Shown piece by piece: positions 17,521-25,034 of a stretch of 56,048 bases of DNA. The stretch's first letter is position 1. The number at the start of each line of letters is the position of its first letter. The translations under genes were made by a program, and so were the position numbers. Under the pieces are notes generated by a model that had not been told where the DNA came from, did no database searches, and saw nothing but the letters and a program-made list of their open reading frames with translations. Source of the stretch: Bacteroidales bacterium (GTDB taxonomy: Bacteria; Bacteroidota; Bacteroidia; Bacteroidales; VadinHA17); the NCBI GenBank assembly GCA_003141415.1, contig PLLX01000192.1, positions 1-56,048 of the forward strand, given 5' to 3'.

Positions 17521-19962
17521 ATGTCAAGCATTATTGAAGGATATAATTATGACATCTTCATCAGCTATCGCCAGAAAGATAACAAACATGATGGATGGGT
17601 AACTGAGTTTGTTGATAATCTGAAGGGGGAGCTTGAATCAACTTTTAAGGAAGAGATCAATGTTTATTTTGATATTAATCCTCATGATGGACTGTTAGAG
17701 ACACATGATGTTGATGCGTCATTGAAAGATAAACTGAAGTGCCTTGTCTTTATTCCTATCATCTCTCGAACTTATTGTGATCCCAAGTCCTTCGCTTGGG
17801 AACATGAGTTTAAGGCGTTCATTGAATTAGCCTCTCAAGATCAGTTTGGACTAAAGGTTAAATTGCCTAATGGTAATGTTGCAAACAGAGTATTACCTAT
17901 TCAGATACACGAGCTTGATGCAGAGGATAAAAAACTTATAGAAAATGAACTTGGTGGATTCATCAGAGGTATTGAGTTCATATATAAAGAACCTGGAGCT
18001 AACAAACCACTTACCTCTGATGATGATGAAAATAAGAACTTAAACAAGACCCGATACAAGATCCAGATAAATAAAGTAGCCATCGCAATAAAAGAGATTA
18101 TTCTTGGATTAAAAAAAGTCAATCTCTCAGCGCTTGAAAAAACAGAAAAGAAAATCAATACTTTATTAGATGATAACCTTGCAAATGAAAAACCTTTTGT
18201 TGCTCAATTCCCTGATGGTAAAAAAACAGCATCTAATGAATCCCATCATGGGAAATCAAATAAAAGTATAAGAAGAGTTGTCACCCTCAGCTCATTGATA
18301 ATAATCCTTGCGATAATAACTCTCTTTCTCTTTTCCAGCGGAAGTACATTGCCTTTTTCCAAACGCGACTGGATTGTCATTGCAGACTTTGAAAATCTGA
18401 CAGGCAATCCTGTTTTTGATAAATCATTATACACAGCTTTTTCACTCAGTATTAATCAATCCAGTTATATAAATGTTTTCTCTAGATCCAGGATGTTTGA
18501 GACTCTGGCAAGGATGAAAATTGAAGACAAGTCATTTGTTGATGATAAAACTGGAAGAGAAATAGCGATGAGGGAAGGGCTTAAAATTTACATTGTTCCT
18601 AGCATCAGTAAAGTTGGAGACAGTTATTCGATTGCAGCAAAAATTCTGGCTACTAAGACCGGAGATCTTCTCAGATCAGAAATTTTATTTTCTAGAAATC
18701 AGGACAAGATACTGTCGACGTTAGACTTGTTAACTAAAAAAATACGACGACACTTAGGAGAATCAATTTATGAAATCGCAACTCAGGACAAGCCTTTGTC
18801 TAAAGTTACTACATCCTCGCTTGAGGCTCTGAAAGAATATTCCCTTGGCATTGAGAGTCATTACATGCTTAATTTTTCCGCTGCAAAAAGCTATTATGAA
18901 AATGCATTGCGGATTGATACTGGTTTTACTGCTGCAAAAGCCTCTTTGGGAAACCTTCTAATTGAAAAATTTGACTCACTTAAAAAAGGATGTGAATTAT
19001 TAAACCAGGCCATTAAGTCGATTAACAATCTTACAGAAAGGGAAAAACTTGGTATTCTTAGTTATCATGCTGTGAGCGTTGAAAAAAATCTTTCTAAAGG
19101 TATTGAATATGCCAAAATGCGAATTGAATTGTACCCGGATGATCCGGCAGCCCACAACAGCCTGGGCTGGTATTATCAAAGTTCTGGTCGATACGAGGAA
19201 GCTGTAAAAGAAGATAAATCAGCATTAAGGATAAATCCAAACCTGGCATTGACTAATGCGGCTTTGATCTGGATTTATCTTGATATGCTGGGTAAACCTG
19301 ACTCCGCATTAGTTTGGTCAGAAAAAATGATCAAATATAATCCTCAAAATGCATGGAGTTATATTGATTTGGGTTCAGCCTGGATAAGCAAAGATAGCCT
19401 TACTAAAGCTGAGATAGCTTTCGAAAAAGCCCGTGACCTAAATCCGAATTTTATATTAAACCTTTATCGGTTGGCTCATACCTATCGTATCCAGGAACGT
19501 TATAATGAAGCCATCGGGATATTGAAAGAAATTCTGAAAATAGACCAGAATGAAGCTTCAGCCTTTTATGATATAGGTGTTAATTATCAATCAATGGGAA
19601 ACAAGCAAGAAGCCCGCAAATTTTTTTCTTTTTATAAAAAAACTGTAACAGAAGAATTGATGAAAAAGTTGCCCGATGGTGCTGGTACTTATATTGACAT
19701 GAGTGCAGTAATGGCACGTTTAGGAGAAATGGATTCCTCACGACTAATGCTTCAGAAAGCAATTGAAATTGACTCAACACTTCATTATCGGTTTGCTGAG
19801 GTGTACTGTTTACAGGGGAATAGTCCTGAAGCCCTGAACCAATTGGGGAAAGCTTTTAATAAAGGCTATCGCGACCTGTTCTGGTTAAAACTCACTCCTG
19901 ACCTGCAACTTTTACATTATGATACAAGGTTCCGTGACTTGATTGGAAAATTTTTTAAGTAA
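17521..19962 (+). CDS. TIR-TM-TPR protein with a diverged periplasmic part
   Basis: An 813-residue protein. Residues 1-200 are almost the same as in the genes at 3804 and 12018 (TIR with W93..E96), and a longer linker follows. The span is about 254-272. The next domain begins WIVIADFENLTGN, a TolB-N-like start of another subtype than IAVLPF. Many TPRs run to the end, whose last residues (LHYDTRFRDLIGKF) are typical of TolB-TPR proteins. The TIR half is conserved but the sensor half is unrelated to its neighbours at DNA level, so a recombination joint lies near codon 200. Topology and likely NADase activity are inferred as for the other members. Confidence 0.87.
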   Translation: MSSIIEGYNYDIFISYRQKDNKHDGWVTEFVDNLKGELESTFKEEINVYFDINPHDGLLETHDVDASLKDKLKCLVFIPIISRTYCDPKSFAWEHEFKAFIELASQDQFGLKVKLPNGNVANRVLPIQIHELDAEDKKLIENELGGFIRGIEFIYKEPGANKPLTSDDDENKNLNKTRYKIQINKVAIAIKEIILGLKKVNLSALEKTEKKINTLLDDNLANEKPFVAQFPDGKKTASNESHHGKSNKSIRRVVTLSSLIIILAIITLFLFSSGSTLPFSKRDWIVIADFENLTGNPVFDKSLYTAFSLSINQSSYINVFSRSRMFETLARMKIEDKSFVDDKTGREIAMREGLKIYIVPSISKVGDSYSIAAKILATKTGDLLRSEILFSRNQDKILSTLDLLTKKIRRHLGESIYEIATQDKPLSKVTTSSLEALKEYSLGIESHYMLNFSAAKSYYENALRIDTGFTAAKASLGNLLIEKFDSLKKGCELLNQAIKSINNLTEREKLGILSYHAVSVEKNLSKGIEYAKMRIELYPDDPAAHNSLGWYYQSSGRYEEAVKEDKSALRINPNLALTNAALIWIYLDMLGKPDSALVWSEKMIKYNPQNAWSYIDLGSAWISKDSLTKAEIAFEKARDLNPNFILNLYRLAHTYRIQERYNEAIGILKEILKIDQNEASAFYDIGVNYQSMGNKQEARKFFSFYKKTVTEELMKKLPDGAGTYIDMSAVMARLGEMDSSRLMLQKAIEIDSTLHYRFAEVYCLQGNSPEALNQLGKAFNKGYRDLFWLKLTPDLQLLHYDTRFRDLIGKFFK

Positions 19963-20050
19963 CTTCTTACCCTCGGAATACAAAGTCATGGTTTTTTACT
20001 TTTTTGGGCAAAGATGTTCAGTTTACTCTTTTAAGTTAGCTGAAGCATAT

Positions 20051-20089
20051 TCCATCCATCTGAATTAATTCTTGGGTGGATGGATTTTT
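20051..20089 (+). terminator. strong island terminator
   Basis: TCCATCCA (20051-20058) and TGGATGGA (20077-20084) form a perfect 8-base stem followed by TTTTTA. Best-preserved member of the family, placed after the third TIR gene. Confidence 0.75.
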
Positions 20090-20107
20090 AACGTAGAATA
20101 AATAAAA

Positions 20108-20138
20108 TTGACTTTGTCTTTTTGCTGATATAACTTTG
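20108..20138 (+). promoter_or_regulatory. island-type promoter of the first FISUMP gene
   Basis: TTG at 20108-20110, 20 bases, then TAACTTTG at 20131-20138, a full consensus match. The leader to the ATG is about 40 bases. Confidence 0.65.
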
Positions 20139-20184
20139 ATAGTATCGATTTTGAGAATTATTTTTTAATCTAAAAAATACTACC

Positions 20185-21756
20185 ATGAATCACTCATTCA
20201 AAATCCCAGTAATTGTTTTCCTTCTGATTAGTTCGACCCTTTGTCTTACTTCCTGTAAGAAAAAAGACACGATTCCTACTCTGACAACTGTAAATGTTTC
20301 GGGAATAACCCAGACAAGTGCAGTTTCTGGAGGTAATGTGACAAGTGATGGAGGAGCTGAGGTGACTGCACATGGCGTCTGCTGGGGAACCTCTCACAAT
20401 CCGACAACCGGTTCTAGTGAAACAAGTGACGGGGCAGGAACAGGTACTTTTACCAGTAGTATAACCGGACTGACGGCTAATACTACTTACTATGTTCGTG
20501 CTTATGCCACCAATAGCTTGGGGACAAGTTATGGCAATGAGGTTTCATTTTCAACAAGCCAGGTAACCCTTGCAACTCTCACAACTACTGCAATTACGTC
20601 AATAACCTCAACAACAGCAGTATCGGGTGGAAATATAACAGCTGATGGTGGTGGTACAATAACATCAAGAGGTGTATGCTGGAATACAAGTTCAAATCCA
20701 ACCACTGCAAATAATATAACAACTGACGGTACAGGTACAGGTAGCTTTACAAGTAACCTAACAAACCTTCAACCTGGAACAGCCTATTATGTAAGAGCTT
20801 ATGCTACCAACAGTGCTGGCACTAACTATGGCAACGAACAAACATTTACAAGCGTTGCGGCTTCGACAGTTCCAGGAGCACCTACAATAGGAACAGCCAC
20901 AGCAGGAAATGCTCAGGCCACTGTGACATTTACAGCGCCAGTTAATAATGGTGGTTCTACAATAACAGTATACACGGTGACTTCAAGTCCAGGCAATATC
21001 ACAGGTACCGGTTCTGCCAGCCCTATTACAGTAACAGGTCTCACCAATGGAACTGCTTACACCTTCACAGTAACAGCCACAAATGCAATTGGTACCAGCG
21101 TGGCAAGTTCTGCTTCAAACTCAGTAACACCTTTATTAACTGACATAGATGGCAATGTTTATAATATAGTAACCATTGGCACACAGGTATGGATGGCAGA
21201 GAACCTTAAAACCACTAAATATAACGATGGCACACCAATACCCAATACAACAGATAATACAACGTGGGCTGCTTTAACCACAGGAGCTTATAGCGATTAC
21301 AGTAATACGCCATCTAATTCAACTACTTATGGGAGACTGTATAATTGGTATGTAGTAGATAATAATGCAGCTACGAAGGTGGCCAGCAACGGGGGCAAAA
21401 ATGTATGCCCTACAAGCTGGCATATGCCTACTGATGCCGAGTGGACAACCTTAACAACCTATTTGGGAGGAGAAAGTGTTGCCGGAGGCAAATTGAAGGA
21501 AACCGGTACAACACATTGGACAACACCTAATACAGGTGCAACCAACGAAACGGGTTTTACAGCGCTTCCGGGTGGCCACCGTGGCGACGATGGGACTTAC
21601 GACTACGTTGGGTACTCCGGTTACTGGTGGAGTTCAACGGAGGGCGCGACGACTTACGCCAGGAGCAGGTACGTGGGTTACAATATCTCCAATGTACTCA
21701 GCTACAACGACTTTAAGCAAGTTGGCTTTTCTGTTCGGTGTGTTAAAGATAATTAA
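20185..21756 (+). CDS. FISUMP-domain surface lipoprotein with a possible variable region
   Basis: A 523-residue protein. The signal peptide ends in a lipobox (LTSC, Cys about 24). Two similar Ig/FN3-like units follow (each with RGVCW or HGVCW and YYVRAYATNS), then an FN3 domain starting VPGAPTIG and a C-terminal Fibrobacter-major-paralogous (FISUMP) domain, about 312-523, from DIDGNVYNIVTIG.QVWM to GFSVRCVKD. FISUMP has a C-type-lectin-like fold and is expected at the cell surface. Over 21571-21690, G+C rises to about 59 percent. In codons 463-512, 23 of 50 end in C, with eight TAC and no TAT, against mostly TAT upstream. That pattern resembles a variable region made by adenine mutagenesis of AAC codons. 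Confidence 0.85.
   Translation: MNHSFKIPVIVFLLISSTLCLTSCKKKDTIPTLTTVNVSGITQTSAVSGGNVTSDGGAEVTAHGVCWGTSHNPTTGSSETSDGAGTGTFTSSITGLTANTTYYVRAYATNSLGTSYGNEVSFSTSQVTLATLTTTAITSITSTTAVSGGNITADGGGTITSRGVCWNTSSNPTTANNITTDGTGTGSFTSNLTNLQPGTAYYVRAYATNSAGTNYGNEQTFTSVAASTVPGAPTIGTATAGNAQATVTFTAPVNNGGSTITVYTVTSSPGNITGTGSASPITVTGLTNGTAYTFTVTATNAIGTSVASSASNSVTPLLTDIDGNVYNIVTIGTQVWMAENLKTTKYNDGTPIPNTTDNTTWAALTTGAYSDYSNTPSNSTTYGRLYNWYVVDNNAATKVASNGGKNVCPTSWHMPTDAEWTTLTTYLGGESVAGGKLKETGTTHWTTPNTGATNETGFTALPGGHRGDDGTYDYVGYSGYWWSSTEGATTYARSRYVGYNISNVLSYNDFKQVGFSVRCVKDN
21571..21735 (+). other. candidate diversity-generating variable region 1
   Basis: The 3' part of the FISUMP domain, between the conserved TALPGG and GFSVRC. 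It is full of TAC, GAC, CAC, TCC, GGC and AGC codons, which are the products of changing the adenines of AAC codons. The invariant GYWWSSTE core interrupts it. No template copy or reverse transcriptase is in this window. Confidence 0.45.
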
Positions 21757-21785
21757 TCTGCAAAATTGGAGTTTCGGTTACTATA

Positions 21786-21826
21786 TTCCATCCATCTGAG
21801 TTAATCTTGGATGGGTGGATTTTTTA
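21786..21826 (+). terminator. island terminator copy
   Basis: CCATCCATC (21788-21796) pairs with GATGGGTGG (21810-21818) with one wobble, and T6 follows. It is fused to the promoter at 21828. Confidence 0.7.
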
Positions 21827-21827
21827 T

Positions 21828-21858
21828 TTGACTTGTATTTATGTTTTTCATAACTTGA
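21828..21858 (+). promoter_or_regulatory. island-type promoter of the second FISUMP gene
   Basis: TTG at 21828-21830, 20 bases, then TAACTTGA at 21851-21858. It lacks one T of the usual TTT but otherwise copies the element at 7553. Confidence 0.5.
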
Positions 21859-21874
21859 ACAAAACTTAATAATC

Positions 21875-23896
21875 ATGAAAAAATTATTGTTTTGTATTTG
21901 CATTTTTTGTGCATTAAATACAAATGCCCAGAATTACCTCATCACTTTTGCTGGAACTGGCTTATCAAATATTGTAAATAGTGTTAGAGTTGAGAACTTA
22001 ACTACTAATGATTTTATCACTGTGTCCGGAGGTGATGTGTTGCGCTTGACAATAACAACAGGTGTTAATTCAATTGATAATGTACAATCTTGGGGTATGA
22101 AGATTTACCCAAATCCTATGACTGACAATTCAAGGTTGGAGATTGTTCCCCCTACTTCAGGAAATGTAATTATTACAGTATTTGATATGATCGGAAAACC
22201 ATTAGCTAAAGTTCCAAGTTATTTAGAAAATTCAAAACAGGTATTTCGTATTTCAGGTTTAAATAGCGGTGCATATTTAATAAATGTTACGGGAGTTGGG
22301 TATCGCTTTTCAGGAAAATTATTGTGCGAAGGCAAAGTCTCCGGAGGTATCAACATAGAGAAAATCAGCACTAATCAAGCAACTGATGTAATTACATTAA
22401 AAAAGGATACTAAAGGAATAATGGGTACTGTGGATATGGAGTATACCAATGGGGATAGGTTAAAATTTACTGGAATATCAGGAAATTATAGCACTGTAAT
22501 AACAGACATCCCCACATCAGACAAAACAATTACTTTTAATTTTATTGCCTGCAAAGATGGGGATAATAACAACTATCCGGTGGTGACTATAGGTTCCCAG
22601 GTTTGGATGGAAGAGAATCTAAAAACCACTAAATATAACGATAATACGACTATTCCTCTTGTGATAGATCAATATGCATGGGCACAATTATTGGTACCTG
22701 CATACTGCTGGTGGAATAATGATGAAGCTACTAATAAAGATGTTTATGGAGCCTTATATAATTGGTATGTAGTTAACTCAGGTAAACTATGCCCCATGGG
22801 CTGGCATGTTCCTTTGGATGCCGAATGGACGACACTGACTACCTATTTGGGTGGAAATGGTGGAAAACTAAAAGAAACTGGAACAATACATTGGGAAGGC
22901 AACAATACTGGAGCTACAAACGAAAGCGGGTTTACTGCTCTTCCAGGAGGTTTCCGTGAACCCTACAATTTAACTCCCGCGAATTCCGGTGCTCATTTTG
23001 ACAATTTAGGATTTGGGGGCTACTTTTGGAGTTCTACGGAAAACATTACTGACTACGTCTGGGCCTGCAATCTGAAAATAGATAAAGACAGCGTTTTCAG
23101 GAACTACTACTTTAATCGTTATGGCTTTTCTGTTCGCTGCCTTCAAGGAGAAGGATTACCAGCACTTACTACTATACCAGTTTCCTCAATAACACAAACC
23201 AATGCATCAATCGGCGGTAATATTAGCAATGATGGAGGAGCAGCAGTAACAACTCGTGGAGTTTGTTGGAGCACGTCAGCAAATCCAACAATTGCAAACA
23301 ATAAAACCAACGAAGGCACAGGAACAGGGACATTTATAAGTTCAATAACCGGGTTAACATTAGGTAACATTTATTATGTAAGAGCTTATGCTACCAATAA
23401 TACTGGCACTGCTTACGGAAATGAAGTAAATTTTACAACATCTCTTGCCATAGGAGATAGTTACCAGGGTGGCATAGTAGCCTATATTCTAGAGCCCTGT
23501 GATCCAGGTTATGTTCCGGGACAAACACATGGGTTAATAGCTGCACCAAGTGATCAAATCATAGCAACAAGTTATGGCTATTTTAGCGGACTAGCATTAG
23601 GTACAGCATTAGGTACAGGAAATGAGAACACAAACACACTAGTTGCTACTTATGGAGCAGGAGCCAATGCGGCCAAATTTTGTTATGATTTAGTATTGAA
23701 TAGTTATAGCGACTGGTATTTACCAAGCATAGATGAGATGAACAAGCTTTTCATAAACAGAGTTGCAATTGGTGGTTTTGATTATGACTATTGGTGGAGC
23801 TCTTCTGACGGAATGATCCAGAGCTTCAGAAGTGGTGTCCAGTTCTACGGCGTTGGATACTATAAATACCTTGTACGTGCAGTTAGGTCTTTTTGA
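21875..23896 (+). CDS. secreted protein with FISUMP and DUF1566-like domains and an internal sorting-type domain
   Basis: A 673-residue protein. Signal peptide about 1-18 (TNAQ). At about 68-150 is a type A type IX sorting-like domain (IYPNPMTDNSRLEI ... ISGLNSGAYLINV), which normally sits at the C-terminus. A FISUMP domain follows (about 230-425, from GSQVWMEENLKTTKYN to GFSVRCLQG), then one Ig/FN3-like unit almost identical to those of the upstream gene, then a DUF1566/Lcl-like C-terminal domain (GDSYQGGIVAYIL ... YSDWYLPSIDEM ... YWWSSS ... VRAVRSF). Both lectin-like domains have NNC-rich stretches before their conserved ends. It is probably a surface-exposed binding protein; the ligand is unknown. 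Confidence 0.85.
   Translation: MKKLLFCICIFCALNTNAQNYLITFAGTGLSNIVNSVRVENLTTNDFITVSGGDVLRLTITTGVNSIDNVQSWGMKIYPNPMTDNSRLEIVPPTSGNVIITVFDMIGKPLAKVPSYLENSKQVFRISGLNSGAYLINVTGVGYRFSGKLLCEGKVSGGINIEKISTNQATDVITLKKDTKGIMGTVDMEYTNGDRLKFTGISGNYSTVITDIPTSDKTITFNFIACKDGDNNNYPVVTIGSQVWMEENLKTTKYNDNTTIPLVIDQYAWAQLLVPAYCWWNNDEATNKDVYGALYNWYVVNSGKLCPMGWHVPLDAEWTTLTTYLGGNGGKLKETGTIHWEGNNTGATNESGFTALPGGFREPYNLTPANSGAHFDNLGFGGYFWSSTENITDYVWACNLKIDKDSVFRNYYFNRYGFSVRCLQGEGLPALTTIPVSSITQTNASIGGNISNDGGAAVTTRGVCWSTSANPTIANNKTNEGTGTGTFISSITGLTLGNIYYVRAYATNNTGTAYGNEVNFTTSLAIGDSYQGGIVAYILEPCDPGYVPGQTHGLIAAPSDQIIATSYGYFSGLALGTALGTGNENTNTLVATYGAGANAAKFCYDLVLNSYSDWYLPSIDEMNKLFINRVAIGGFDYDYWWSSSDGMIQSFRSGVQFYGVGYYKYLVRAVRSF
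22951..23130 (+). other. candidate diversity-generating variable region 2
   Basis: The FISUMP segment between LPGG and GFSVRC. About 23 of 64 codons end in C, including a run of AAC TAC TAC, TTC, AGC and GAC. It aligns with region 1 by the shared GGYFWSSTE core but differs at nearly all positions around it, as diversified copies would. Confidence 0.35.
23793..23893 (+). other. candidate diversity-generating variable region 3
   Basis: The C-terminal end of the DUF1566-like domain, from WWSSSD to VRAVRSF. Codons such as GAC, ATC, AGC, TTC, GTC, TTC, TAC, GGC and TAC mark the variable positions. It lies at the extreme 3' end of the gene, the usual place for a variable region. Confidence 0.35.
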
Positions 23897-23954
23897 CAAT
23901 TTAATTAACCAGGTAAATAGGTGTTCGGGTTGCTCCCATTATGTTGTATTGCTT

Positions 23955-23996
23955 ATTCCATCCATCTGAGGGAATTCCTGGGTGAATATCTTTTTA
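23955..23996 (+). terminator. degraded island terminator copy
   Basis: ATTCCATCCATCTGAGGG and GGGTGAATATC with T5 resemble the other copies, but the right arm is changed. No promoter copy follows. Confidence 0.4.
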
Positions 23997-24081
23997 AGAT
24001 CCTCAGAATGTAAATTGACTCGATAAGAGGCTACTCAAACTAATCTCATCATATTTCGATAGTTGGTACCAGAAAACGACT

Positions 24082-24381
24082 ATGGGGGACATATTGATGG
24101 TTAAAAGGGGACCCAAAAAAGAATTCTTTATTGCTTGTAAGTTATTCATGTTCGGATATAAACTAAAACTATTCGACATGAGAAACGCTATTCTATTATC
24201 ACAGTTCGATGTGGCTGAAGTGCAGCTTATTTATAAAAGTAAACTTCCTGCTTCACAAAGAAAGAAGATCACTTGCTCCAGAGATGCCTATGATTTATTA
24301 TTGAAAAATTGGAATTCTGATACAGTTGAATACTGTGAGGAATTCAAGATTCTGTTAATGAACCGTTCCAATGCTGGCTGA
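24082..24381 (+). pseudogene. fragment of a RadC/JAB-domain protein
   Basis: A 99-codon frame. From about residue 50 it reads VAEVQLIYKSKLPASQRKKITCSRDAYDLLLKNW...EEFKILLMNRSN, the N-terminal half of JAB/RadC-like proteins common on Bacteroidota plasmids and conjugative elements. It stops exactly where the JAB metal-binding part (HxHPSG) should begin, so no peptidase or DNA-repair activity is expected. The cut lies next to, and overlaps, the start of the following fragment. Supports a mobile-element past for the island. Confidence 0.6.
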
Positions 24382-24658
24382 GGCAGTGAAAGAGAAACTA
24401 ACTGCATTAGAGAAGATCAAGGAACTTCAGGAAAAGATCGATCCTACTGGATTGCATCTTGAGATCTGTGGCACCTGGCTCTGGGTAACCGGCAAGACTT
24501 ATCAGGTAAAGGATACCTTAAAGGAACTAGGTTTCCGGTATTCAGCTAATAAGTTGTCCTGGTATTATCGTCAGGAAGATGATAGATCACCGAATCAGGA
24601 ACCAATTCCGTTGGATCTGATCCGTGAAAAGTATGGGACAAGTGTAGTTTCCTTGTAG
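24371..24658 (+). CDS. short protein related to plasmid/ICE-borne proteins (probably a fragment)
   Basis: A 95-residue frame. LHLEICGTWLWVTGKTYQVKD.LKELGFRYSANKLSWYYR is a module known from Bacteroidota plasmid and ICE proteins, where it follows other domains (often annotated as DnaJ-like or DUF3560-type). Here it stands alone and overlaps the end of the JAB fragment by 11 bases, so it may be the C-terminal remainder of a longer gene. A good terminator follows. The function of the module is not known to me. Confidence 0.5.
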   Translation: MLAEAVKEKLTALEKIKELQEKIDPTGLHLEICGTWLWVTGKTYQVKDTLKELGFRYSANKLSWYYRQEDDRSPNQEPIPLDLIREKYGTSVVSL

Positions 24659-24663
24659 TAACA

Positions 24664-24696
24664 AAAAAGGGAAGTTTTGTGCTTCCTTTTTTTTCT
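24664..24696 (+). terminator. rho-independent terminator
   Basis: GGAAG and CTTCC with a TTTTGTG loop, flanked by an A run before and T8 after. Placed directly after the 95-codon frame. Confidence 0.75.
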
Positions 24697-25034
24697 ATTT
24701 ACAATCATGTTAGGCTTAATAATACTAAGTACGGCATTGTGTGATTGAGCCATCCAACAGTTTCGGAATGATTTCTGTCCGACAGATTGGGGAGAGGTTT
24801 AGCGACCCGGATTGCTCCCTGTTTTTTACAGAAGCTATGTTAACAGTAATGGGAATAATATTTGTTTAGAGAAAGTTGAATCCAAGATGCGTGAAATGAT
24901 TCAGGAAAAAGATTCAATATTCATCATTCCCCAAAACATGACCATCAAATTAATTTGCAGAAATGACCATAGTTTCAGAACTTTGATAATAGAAACTCTG
25001 GTTTGATTTGAATTATTAACTTATAACATCTTCA
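24697..25034. other. leader region of the AraC-TPR gene
   Basis: A 64-codon frame from TTG 24812 shows no recognisable feature and I do not accept it. TTG (24955-24957), 20 bases, GAACTTTG (24978-24985) is a one-off variant of the island promoter and may serve the gene at 25035. Confidence 0.35.

Noticed and set aside
24812-25006. 64-codon frame with TTG start
   Set aside because: No recognisable feature, no ATG, and it overlaps the probable promoter of the AraC-TPR gene.
20185-25006. Complete diversity-generating retroelement
   Set aside because: No reverse transcriptase, Avd-like gene or template repeat could be found here; only candidate variable regions are claimed.
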